Source: Saprospiraceae bacterium (GTDB lineage: Bacteria; Bacteroidota; Bacteroidia; Chitinophagales; Saprospiraceae). Taken from it: DNA of 7,505 bases. Within the stretch, counting starts at the first letter, position 1; each line of letters opens with the position of its first letter. The notes below the pieces were generated by a model. It worked only from the letters and a program-made list of their open reading frames with translations. It was not told the origin of the DNA and did not search any database. Location: the NCBI GenBank assembly GCA_013361075.1, contig JABWAJ010000272.1:1-7505 (forward strand). The letters run 5' to 3'. The translations under genes and the position numbers were made by a program. Shown in pieces: positions 1 through 5,582 of the stretch.

Positions 1-188
1 GCCCCGCAGCGACACAGCGCGACTCGTGTTTCTTTCATGACGACGGTTTCTCCATCAGGACTCATGATTTCTAAGTCCCCACGCACATACAGGGGCCCGT
101 TGGGTTCAATCGTTACCGTATTTTTATCCGGTACACTTTCGGCTGTACCCCCATCCTTACGGGTAAAATGCAGCGCTCCGGTGGGGCA
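1..188 (-). pseudogene. CDGSH iron-sulfur protein, 5'-truncated and cut by the window edge
   Basis: The minus strand from 188 down to 1 encodes 62 codons that begin CPTGAL and continue through PNGPLYVRGDLEI and KETRVALCRCG. The first motif is typical of the end of a divergent 4Fe-4S ferredoxin domain (Fer4_19 type). The later ones are typical of the stretch leading into a CDGSH iron-sulfur motif, whose first Cys-x-Cys is visible; the remaining ligands (Cys and His of CDGSH) lie outside the window. The codon just before CPTGAL is a TGA stop (189-191), and upstream in this frame there is only the 3' end of the neighbouring gene, with no ferredoxin-like residues. Possible internal starts are the GTG in the LYVRG stretch or the ATG at 65-63, but both discard conserved sequence. 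I therefore read it as a beheaded gene, probably non-functional unless a short CDGSH-only form is made. Family assignment is fairly sure; pseudogene status is inference. Confidence 0.6.
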
Positions 189-222
189 TCAAATGGCGAC
201 TGGTGAATTGATGAACTTGAAC

Positions 223-1755
223 TTATTTGCCAGGGGCACCTTTCAGGGATTGTACGACGTATTCCCAAAGAATTTCGTAAGGCACTACCTCCAGCTCCGC
301 ATTCTGTCGGGCAGCATGCAGGGGCATGCTCTGCAGAGCTTCCCAGTATCTGGCTGCTCCCCGCATAACCGGTTTGTAAACAAAATTCCCGTGCGGCAAT
401 TGCAACAACATCTTAATGAAACAGTTGCTGCGAAAAGTATCATCCTTGCGAAGGTAACGATGGGTATACATATTCAGTGACTCAACCCGGTCAATAATCT
501 TGTTGTAGTCGCCTTGAGCCAGTAAAAACAACGTATGCAAAATCAGAATGGAAATATTGGCCCCTTGTTTGTCTTTAGAAAAAGTAGGAACCTGATTCAA
601 AAACTTGCTGGTTCTGAATTTTGCCGAAGCCGGTTTATGAACATCCGGTTTGATCTTTCCCTGCATAATGAAGTAGTGGACATAAGCCTGAAAGATGTTC
701 CATTCTTCTGACTTATTCTGGATCAATTGTTTGTATTTCGGATGCCCCGTTGCTTGTTCGTAAATCTGATAGGCTTTTTGAAATTGCTTTGAATGGAAGC
801 AAATGATGATGTAATAACTGAGGGTATTAAACCAGCTTAAGGTGCCTTCAGTGATGCTTTTCAAAGCACGTTTGGCAAGTTCAGTACCCTCATTGTATTG
901 TTGTAACCGGGTATGACATGCCAGTTGCTTGTTCATAAAAGTAATGATAACAGTTTGCGAATGAGATACATAAGCCGTATTCGATTGAAAAAAATGAAGC
1001 GCCTCTTCACAGACTTTCAGCGTATTCAAATAATCATTTACAATCTCAAACCGGAGAATAGAAATTTGATAAAACAGGTATTTCAACCGGTAAGACTGGG
1101 TGTGCTGAGTAACTTCCTCAAGCTCCCTGTAGTATTTTCCGGCAATGTCCGCCAAGTCGGTTTTACTCCCTTTTGACTTGGCATAATTGAACATGATGTC
1201 TATATAATACTCTTCGGCTCTGAGTTCGGCAAAATAGATTTTTGTATACTCGGCAATCATATCCTTATACAAATCGAATTTTTTTTTGTCTCCCACCAGT
1301 ACACCATAATAAGTATATAAATCGCGGGCAACACCAAGGATGATGTCCGAAAATCCAAAGCGCAAAGCCTTCTTGAGCATTTGCTCGGCTAAAGGAATGG
1401 CTGCAGGCTGCGCGTACCGGCCCAGCAATATCTTCACAGCCACCATTTCTTTGTAGCACGAATAGTAGGCTCTCTGATAGTCATTGAACCCGGGCTGGTT
1501 GGCGTCAATGAGAAAAATCGTATTGACCAGGCGATCCCGAAGCTGCCTTTTTAACCTGGAAAAATACATGTTCCGGTTTGGACTGTTGCCGAAGAACATT
1601 AAGGTGGCTTCTTCTTCGGAAGCAATCTTACCTGAAGACAAGAGGTTGTATAGTTTTGTCAACTGTGTTTTTGCTTTCCCTCTGATGGCAACACGCTCTA
1701 CTTGTTTGATTTTGTTTTTTGAAACGAATTCGGCTAACGCTGTTATTTCTTGCAT
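223..1755 (-). CDS. Hypothetical TPR-like helical protein, 510 aa
   Basis: I do not recognise a named family. The protein is cytoplasmic by appearance: no signal peptide, lipobox or convincing membrane segment. It is almost entirely helix-forming, with several tetratricopeptide-like helix pairs, for example residues 241-256 (LKVCEEALHFF), 285-298 (QQYNEGTELAKRAL), 323-335 (KQFQKAYQIYEQA) and 412-425. The N-terminal 60-84 region (NRNMYFSRLKRQLRDRL) is strongly basic and resembles the conserved head of helical-repeat proteins that I associate with Bacteroidota, which is recall rather than a database match. No catalytic motif is visible, so a scaffold or protein-protein interaction role is the most that can be inferred. 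The ATG is preceded by an A-rich leader with no Shine-Dalgarno at the proper distance, usual for this phylum. The gene is more AT-rich than the operon to the right. Codons for residues 156-159 include a run of nine A (plus-strand T run 1279-1287). Confidence 0.8.
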   Translation of the reverse strand: MQEITALAEFVSKNKIKQVERVAIRGKAKTQLTKLYNLLSSGKIASEEEATLMFFGNSPNRNMYFSRLKRQLRDRLVNTIFLIDANQPGFNDYQRAYYSCYKEMVAVKILLGRYAQPAAIPLAEQMLKKALRFGFSDIILGVARDLYTYYGVLVGDKKKFDLYKDMIAEYTKIYFAELRAEEYYIDIMFNYAKSKGSKTDLADIAGKYYRELEEVTQHTQSYRLKYLFYQISILRFEIVNDYLNTLKVCEEALHFFQSNTAYVSHSQTVIITFMNKQLACHTRLQQYNEGTELAKRALKSITEGTLSWFNTLSYYIIICFHSKQFQKAYQIYEQATGHPKYKQLIQNKSEEWNIFQAYVHYFIMQGKIKPDVHKPASAKFRTSKFLNQVPTFSKDKQGANISILILHTLFLLAQGDYNKIIDRVESLNMYTHRYLRKDDTFRSNCFIKMLLQLPHGNFVYKPVMRGAARYWEALQSMPLHAARQNAELEVVPYEILWEYVVQSLKGAPGK

Positions 1756-1930
1756 GTTTTTTTTGTTTTTTTGCGTTGCAAAATACCTTATTTCACCTTT
1801 AAAAAAGATTGAGGGTAAGGTAAATGTAAATATTTTTTCCTCCTTTTAGGCAAATCTCCTCTGTTTTTTTTACTATTCTTTGTTATAGGCGATTCTTACA
1901 CATAACCATAGTTTTAAACCAAAATTTAAA
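1756..1930. other. Divergent intergenic region
   Basis: This AT-rich spacer separates the start of the minus-strand TPR-like gene from the plus-strand small ORF at 1931. On the minus strand a TTTG (1851-1854) followed by 18 bp and TATTTACA gives a weak match to the Bacteroidota -33/-7 promoter (TTTG, TAnnTTTG). A second candidate -7, TACCTTAC, lies slightly closer to the gene. On the plus strand a TTTG at 1879-1882 has no well-spaced perfect -7 partner, with TAGTTTTA at 1909-1916 the nearest. None of these is strong enough to call as a promoter. The left arm of the 13-bp inverted repeat begins at 1907. Confidence 0.4.
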
Positions 1931-1945
1931 ATGTTTAAAACTATG
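1907..1945. repeat. Perfect 13-bp inverted repeat over a start codon
   Basis: CATAGTTTTAAAC (1907-1919) is the exact reverse complement of GTTTAAAACTATG (1933-1945), separated by 13 AT-rich bases. In RNA this would be a 13-bp stem with a 13-nt loop. The first ATG of the small ORF (1931-1933) sits at the loop-stem boundary, and the second in-frame ATG (1943-1945) lies in the 3' arm. As DNA it could be a symmetric operator; as RNA it could mask translation initiation. The repeat is seen directly; its role is inference. Confidence 0.75.
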
Positions 1946-2083
1946 AGTACCATCGTCGCTTTTTTACTGTTTATCGGTGTAATTTCTGCTCCTGAGCAAG
2001 CTACAGAAGCATTGAAAGATTCTTACCGCACACAATGCGAACAACACGTTAGTATTGTTGGTGAAGATATAACTGGCTGGTAA
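1931..2083 (+). CDS. Putative small secreted peptide, 50 aa
   Basis: This ORF is too short to be recognised by homology. It reads MFKTMSTIVAFLLFIGVISA followed by PEQATEALKDSY, so residues 1-20 form a plausible Sec signal peptide (basic start, hydrophobic core, small residues before a cleavage site after ISA). About 30 polar residues follow, with a single Cys in the YRTQCEQH stretch, ending DITGW and TAA. The leader is A-rich without Shine-Dalgarno. The same frame stays open for another 32 codons after the stop, to a TGA at 2180-2182, in protein-like composition (KTVFRGKTWGIYTSVGHD). The gene may therefore be a longer one of about 83 codons broken by a nonsense mutation. No function can be assigned. 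The start lies inside the inverted repeat at 1907-1945. The ORF could also be spurious. Confidence 0.35.
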   Translation: MFKTMSTIVAFLLFIGVISAPEQATEALKDSYRTQCEQHVSIVGEDITGW

Positions 2084-2178
2084 TTACACGGAGTACAAAA
2101 GACCGTTTTTCGTGGCAAAACATGGGGTATTTATACCTCTGTTGGACATGATGTGTTTGCGCAAAATTTTGAAAATCA

Positions 2179-2193
2179 GTGAATTGAATTCAC
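2179..2193. repeat. Short palindrome GTGAATT-G-AATTCAC
   Basis: Seven-base arms are perfect with a single central base. It is nested between GCGCAA (2159-2164) and TTGCGC (2198-2203), which are themselves complementary and could close a larger 6-bp outer stem around it. The structure is seen directly; a one-base centre means it would act as a DNA dyad more readily than as a tight RNA hairpin. Confidence 0.6.
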
Positions 2194-2222
2194 CCTATTG
2201 CGCTTTGGGTGTTTAAGGGGCG

Positions 2223-2257
2223 ATGTATTGAAGTTTTAGATAAAAACTTCAATACAT
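2223..2257. repeat. Perfect 15-bp stem with 5-nt loop
   Basis: ATGTATTGAAGTTTT (2223-2237) pairs perfectly with AAAACTTCAATACAT (2243-2257) around the loop AGATA. It is the strongest hairpin in the window. No T-run follows on either strand, so it is not a canonical intrinsic terminator. It might stabilise or process a transcript end, or be a relic of a small inverted-repeat element. Confidence 0.8.
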
Positions 2258-2266
2258 TAATCGGCG

Positions 2267-2300
2267 TAACTGATTTAAAATCAGTCAGCTAAATTAGTTA
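2267..2300 (+). repeat. Palindrome with an alternative pairing partner
   Basis: ACTGATTT (2269-2276) pairs perfectly with AAATCAGT (2278-2285) across one base. The same left arm, extended as TAACTGATTT (2267-2276), can instead pair with AAATTAGTTA (2291-2300) using one G-T wobble. The two pairings exclude each other, as in switching leaders. The pairing potential is seen directly; switching is speculation, because the first option has almost no loop. Confidence 0.4.
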
Positions 2301-2350
2301 TAGCCTTAACGACAATGAATCTCCTATGTCAAAAGCTGTGTATTTCTGTA

Positions 2351-2382
2351 ATTGTCTTATGCAGAAAGGCCGACTACTTTTG
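2351..2382 (+). promoter_or_regulatory. Possible upstream promoter
   Basis: TACTTTTG (2375-2382) matches the Bacteroidota -7 consensus TAnnTTTG at every fixed base. ATTG (2351-2354), 20 bp upstream, is a partial -33 element. A transcript would begin near 2388-2390 and meet the possible terminator at 2411-2459 within about 70 nt. A match of this kind arises by chance fairly often in AT-rich DNA, and it lies within the competing minus-strand ORF. Confidence 0.3.
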
Positions 2383-2563
2383 TACTGTGTTTGTTCATAG
2401 TGTTTGTTAAGGCATAATTGAGCCCGGCGCCCAAGCCCGCTTTATTATGCTTTTTTTTTGCCTCCCCCTCAGGTAATTCCCGGGGGAACCATTCGTATTT
2501 CTGTCTTTCCGGACTATATTTGACCCGGCGCAAGCCGGTGGCATCTATACGTAAAGTAGACAT
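2357..2563 (-). CDS. Uncertain small basic protein ORF, 68 aa
   Basis: The minus strand from an ATG at 2563 reads MSTLRIDATGLRRVKYS, then a charged middle (QKYEWFPRELPEGEAKKK), then AGLGAGLNYALTNTM, and ends VVGLSA with TAA. Its composition and codon choice (GCC, GGC, CGG, GTC, CTC) resemble genuine genes of this window, and the DNA here is more GC-rich than the non-coding spacer to its left. Against it, the start codon is only 3 bp from the divergent start of the amidohydrolase at 2567, so each gene's promoter would lie in the other's coding region. A strong plus-strand promoter and a possible terminator also fall inside it. I recognise no family and no signal or membrane segment. It may be a real small gene, a gene fragment, or a chance ORF. 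A longer start at 2614 exists but would overlap the lipoprotein signal sequence. Confidence 0.25.
   Translation of the reverse strand: MSTLRIDATGLRRVKYSPERQKYEWFPRELPEGEAKKKHNKAGLGAGLNYALTNTMNKHSTKVVGLSA
2411..2459 (+). terminator. Possible intrinsic terminator
   Basis: GCATAAT (2412-2418) pairs with ATTATGC (2444-2450), immediately followed by nine T (2451-2459); the A bases at 2409-2410 can extend the stem into the T-run. The 25-nt loop is GC-rich with a short GGC/GCC inner stem (2426-2428 with 2435-2437). The form fits an intrinsic terminator, though the stem is AT-rich and the loop is long. It lies between the two candidate promoters, so it would end a short RNA or shield the operon from upstream transcription. 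The same bases encode Lys codons if the minus-strand ORF is real. Confidence 0.35.
2492..2522 (+). promoter_or_regulatory. Promoter of the amidohydrolase gene
   Basis: TATATTTG (2515-2522) is a full match to the Bacteroidota -7 consensus TAnnTTTG. TTCG (2492-2495) matches the -33 TTTG at three of four bases, with the usual 19-bp spacer. Transcription would start near 2528-2530, giving a leader of about 40 nt before the ATG at 2567. A 5-bp GC stem capped by a GCAA tetraloop (2525-2538) lies at the predicted transcript start. Position and spacing make this the best promoter in the window. Confidence 0.6.
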
Positions 2564-2566
2564 ACG

Positions 2567-4270
2567 ATGAAAAAAATATTCTTCCCCCTGTTGGTCACAT
2601 TGGTCATTTTCCAATCGTGTACCTCTTCAGATACTGCTGATATCATCCTGATCAATGGCAATATCTACACGGTCGACGCTGCAAAACCCCGCGTTGAAGC
2701 CATCGCCATCAAAGGCGACCGGATCGTCAAAACGGGTACTACCGCAGAGATTGAAAGGATGAAAGGGGAAAAAACGGAGGTTGTTGACCTGAATGGGCAG
2801 TTCGTCATGCCCGGGTTCATTGAAGGCCATGGCCATTTTTCAGGCCTCGGCGCCAGTCTCATGAACCTCAATTTTTTGAAATCCAAAAGCTGGAACGAAA
2901 TCGTTCAGGCGGTTGGTGAAAAAGCAAAAAGCACCAAACCCGGAGCCTGGATCACCGGTCGCGGCTGGCACCAGGAAAAATGGACGGAGCCCCTCGATCA
3001 GCAGGAACAAGGCTACCCCTATCACGATTTACTCAGCGAAGCTTCACCGGATCACCCGGTTTTACTGCGCCACGCCAGTGGCCATTCTTTATTTGCCAAT
3101 AAAAAAGCCATGGAATTGGCGGGCATCAGCGCCGAAACGCCGGACCCTTCCGGAGGGCGTATTGTTCGGAATGCCCGGGGAGAAGCCATCGGGGTATTTG
3201 AAGAACGCGCCATGAGCCTCATCAATACGGCCTATCAGGAATATCTCGATGGGTTATCTGAATCTGATCTGAAAGAACAATGGCTGAAAGGCATTGAACT
3301 GGCGGAAGAAGAATGCCTGAAAAAAGGGATTACTTCTTTTCAGGATGCCGGTTCCTCGTTTGAAGAAATCGGGCGCTATCGCGAGCTGGCTGAAAAAGGC
3401 GAACTGGATCTGCGTCTTTGGGCCATGCTACGCCACAGCTATGCCGATATGAAAGATCAGCTGGATGGATTTCCCATGCTGAATCTGGGCAATCACACCT
3501 TCACCTGCCGCGCTATCAAATCAGAAGTTGACGGCGCTCTTGGGGCTTTTGGGGCCTGGTTGTTGCGGCCATATGCCGACAAACCGGGTTTTGAAGGCCA
3601 AAACACCACGCCGGTTTCGGAAGTACAAAACATTGCCCGCCTGGCCATGAATCACGATCTCCAACTTTGCGTTCATGCCATTGGTGACCGCGCCAATCGC
3701 GTAACCCTTAACATTTACGAGGAGTTATTCAAAGCCAATGCAGGGAAAACCAACCTCCGCTGGCGCATAGAACATGCCCAGCACTTAGATACAGCTGATA
3801 TTCCCCGCTTTAAACGCATGGGGGTTATTGCATCCATGCAAGGTATTCACTGTACTTCTGACGCCCCCTTTGTAGTGAAACGCCTGGGCGAAACGCGTTC
3901 CCGACTGGGAGCATACCCCTGGCGAAGCCTGCTTGACGCGGGCGTATTGGTGGCCAACGGTACTGATGCACCCGTGGAAGACGTAAGTCCGATTGAAAGC
4001 TTCTATGCTTCAGTAACCCGGAAGCGTGCCGACACAGGGCTGGTCTTTTTCCCTGAACAGCGCATGACCCGCGAAGAAGCCCTTTATTCCTACACGATGG
4101 CAAATGCATACGCTGCTTTTGAAGAATCGTTGAAAGGTTCTTTAACTCAGGGCAAACTGGCAGACCTGGTCGTGCTGAGTGAAGACCTTGTTCAGTGTGA
4201 TGACGATGCCATTCTGAAAACGAAAGTCGTGATGACCATGGTAGGCGGTAAAGTGAAATACAAGGAGTAA
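2567..4270 (+). CDS. Amidohydrolase family 3 lipoprotein (YtcJ-like), 567 aa
   Basis: This is a metal-dependent hydrolase of the amidohydrolase superfamily, family 3 (YtcJ / N-substituted formamide deformylase-like). Residues 1-18 (MKKIFFPLLVTLVIFQSC) form a lipoprotein signal with Cys18 as the lipid anchor, so it acts in the cell envelope. Residues 24-80 form the N-terminal beta-sandwich part (ADIILINGNIYTVD), followed by MPGFIEGHGHF with the His88-x-His90 metal pair. Further candidate ligands are Lys318 in AIKSEVDGALGA, His370 in HAIGDR, His403 in RIEHAQHL and Asp467 in NGTDAPVED. The C-terminal LADLVVLSEDL and VVMTMVGGKV return to the sandwich. Length and all motifs fit an intact enzyme. 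Members cleave amide or related C-N bonds, but the substrate cannot be read here. It is the first gene of a same-strand series with the oxidoreductase and SusC genes and has its own promoter at 2492-2522. The start is fixed by the signal peptide. Confidence 0.93.
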   Translation: MKKIFFPLLVTLVIFQSCTSSDTADIILINGNIYTVDAAKPRVEAIAIKGDRIVKTGTTAEIERMKGEKTEVVDLNGQFVMPGFIEGHGHFSGLGASLMNLNFLKSKSWNEIVQAVGEKAKSTKPGAWITGRGWHQEKWTEPLDQQEQGYPYHDLLSEASPDHPVLLRHASGHSLFANKKAMELAGISAETPDPSGGRIVRNARGEAIGVFEERAMSLINTAYQEYLDGLSESDLKEQWLKGIELAEEECLKKGITSFQDAGSSFEEIGRYRELAEKGELDLRLWAMLRHSYADMKDQLDGFPMLNLGNHTFTCRAIKSEVDGALGAFGAWLLRPYADKPGFEGQNTTPVSEVQNIARLAMNHDLQLCVHAIGDRANRVTLNIYEELFKANAGKTNLRWRIEHAQHLDTADIPRFKRMGVIASMQGIHCTSDAPFVVKRLGETRSRLGAYPWRSLLDAGVLVANGTDAPVEDVSPIESFYASVTRKRADTGLVFFPEQRMTREEALYSYTMANAYAAFEESLKGSLTQGKLADLVVLSEDLVQCDDDAILKTKVVMTMVGGKVKYKE

Positions 4271-4386
4271 TTCTTTTTGTTGAGGATTTGACTAATTGGG
4301 GATTCTGCCATTCTGTCAATTCCACAACCATTCAAATACCCGAATCTTTAAATACTTAAATACTCAGCTATTCAAACCAATACATC
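4271..4386 (+). other. Intergenic leader with short repeated motifs
   Basis: The 116-bp gap between the amidohydrolase and oxidoreductase genes contains AAATAC three times (4334-4339, 4350-4355, 4358-4363) and ATTCTG twice (4302-4307, 4310-4315). I see no TAnnTTTG promoter with correct spacing and no terminator hairpin. The two genes may therefore share a transcript, despite the gap being long for an operon. Confidence 0.4.
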
Positions 4387-5538
4387 ATGAATCGAAAAAT
4401 AAGAATGGGCATGGTAGGTGGTGGCCGTGGTGCTTTTATCGGCGGCGTACACCGCATGGCCGCGGCACTGGATGGTGAAATTACTCTGGTCTGCGGTGCC
4501 TTTAGCAGCGACCCCGAGCGGTCGAAAGTTTCCGGAGAAGACCTTTATTTGCCGGCTGGCCGGGTCTATCCGGATTACAAAGCCATGATTCTGGGCGAAA
4601 AAGCCCTGCCCGAAGACGAACGCATGGATTTTGTCGCCATCGTCACGCCAAATCACATGCACTACGGACCGGCGCGGATGGCACTTGAAAACGGTTTTCA
4701 CGTAGTTTGCGACAAGCCATTGAGTTTCAATATGGAAGAGGCCCTGGAGCTGGAGCGGTTGGTCACTGAAACGGGCTTGATTTTTGCGCTCACCCACAAT
4801 TATACAGGTTATCCGATGGTGAAACAGGCCAAAGCAATGATTGCCAACGGAGAATTGGGGAAAATAAGAAAAGTAGTTGTAGAATACCCACAAGGCTGGT
4901 TGTCGACCCGTGTTGAAGAAAGCGAACAAAAACAGGCATCCTGGCGTACAGATCCCTCAAGATCGGGGATTGCCGGCGCAATGGGCGATATTGGTACTCA
5001 TGCCGAAAACCTGGCAGAATATGTGACCGGACTGCAAATAGAGGCTTTGTGTGCCGACTTGAGCGCGTTTGTGGAAGGCCGGGCGCTGGACGACGACGGC
5101 AATGTACTCCTGCGTTTCAACAATGGCGCGAAAGGCGTCCTGCATGCCAGCCAGATTTGTGCAGGTGAAGAAAACAACCTGAACCTGAGGGTGTGGGGCG
5201 AAAAAGGCGGGATCGAATGGCGCCAGATGGAGCCCAATACTTTAATTGTGAAATGGCTCGATAAACCGGTCCAAATCCTGCGCACCGGGGTAGGCTCGCT
5301 CTACCCGCAGGCTACTGCCCATACCCGGCTTCCCGGAGGGCACCCTGAAGGCTATCTGGAAGCTTTTGCCAATATTTACAGAAATGTTGCTTTTTCCCTT
5401 CGTGCCCGATTGAATGGCCAAAAGGTTGATCCGGTTTATCAGGATTTTCCCTCTGTTAAAGATGGCGTCCGGGGCATGCGCTTTATTGAAAAAGTGGTAG
5501 AATCCTCAAAAACAAATCAGAAGTGGCTACCCTTTTAA
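4387..5538 (+). CDS. Gfo/Idh/MocA family oxidoreductase, 383 aa
   Basis: This is an NAD(P)-dependent dehydrogenase of the Gfo/Idh/MocA family, which oxidises or reduces sugars, cyclitols and their derivatives. The N-terminal Rossmann fold starts at residue 5 with the dinucleotide-binding loop GMVGGGRGAFIG (8-19). AIVTPNHMH (84-92) and CDKPLS (108-113) follow, where Lys110 is the usual catalytic lysine of the (E/D)KP motif. The C-terminal alpha/beta domain carries GDIGTH (200-205), whose Asp201 and His205 occupy the usual active-site positions. There is no signal peptide or Tat motif, so the enzyme is cytoplasmic, unlike the many exported Bacteroidota members. Length is normal and no key residue is missing. 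It lies 116 bp after the amidohydrolase and 44 bp before the SusC gene, which fits a catabolic operon. The exact substrate is not evident; sugar or inositol-type polyols are the likeliest class by family knowledge. Confidence 0.93.
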   Translation: MNRKIRMGMVGGGRGAFIGGVHRMAAALDGEITLVCGAFSSDPERSKVSGEDLYLPAGRVYPDYKAMILGEKALPEDERMDFVAIVTPNHMHYGPARMALENGFHVVCDKPLSFNMEEALELERLVTETGLIFALTHNYTGYPMVKQAKAMIANGELGKIRKVVVEYPQGWLSTRVEESEQKQASWRTDPSRSGIAGAMGDIGTHAENLAEYVTGLQIEALCADLSAFVEGRALDDDGNVLLRFNNGAKGVLHASQICAGEENNLNLRVWGEKGGIEWRQMEPNTLIVKWLDKPVQILRTGVGSLYPQATAHTRLPGGHPEGYLEAFANIYRNVAFSLRARLNGQKVDPVYQDFPSVKDGVRGMRFIEKVVESSKTNQKWLPF

Positions 5539-5582
5539 AAAGGTATTTTATTTAAGTTTTAGTCAAATAAAATCACAGGTTT

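Larger units (their letters stand above)
2084..2350. other. AT-rich, palindrome-dense non-coding stretch
   Basis: No gene of credible length is seen here apart from the 32-codon open continuation of the small ORF (2084-2179). From about 2156 to 2301 the DNA is packed with dyad symmetries: TTTGCGCAAA (2156-2165), CAAAATTTTG (2162-2171), a 7-bp-arm palindrome at 2179-2193, a 15-bp stem at 2223-2257, and an 8-bp-arm palindrome at 2269-2285. The density suggests a transcript end, a regulatory leader or a mobile-element relic rather than coding DNA. Confidence 0.5.

Noticed and set aside
37..480. 147-codon plus-strand ORF at the left edge
   Set aside because: It crosses the CDGSH fragment and the end of the TPR-like gene antisense to both; the minus strand gives recognisable protein sequence instead.
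1907..1945. CRISPR repeat or tracrRNA-like element, prompted by the GTTTAAAAC-like sequence
   Set aside because: There is one inverted pair only, no repeat-spacer periodicity and no cas gene in the window.
3825..4331. 168-codon minus-strand ORF over the end of the amidohydrolase
   Set aside because: It overlaps conserved catalytic motifs (NGTDAPVED) on the plus strand and its product has no domain-like character.
4372..4929. 185-codon minus-strand ORF over the oxidoreductase
   Set aside because: It is antisense to the Rossmann-fold and DKP motif region of a complete gene; no independent support.
5531..5543. CCTTTT-A-AAAAGG palindrome at the oxidoreductase stop codon as a terminator
   Set aside because: The arms meet with only one base between them and no T-run follows, so it cannot form a terminator hairpin.
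5553..5560. TAAGTTTT as a promoter for the SusC gene
   Set aside because: It lacks the final G of TAnnTTTG and has no -33 element at 19-20 bp; co-transcription from upstream is simpler.
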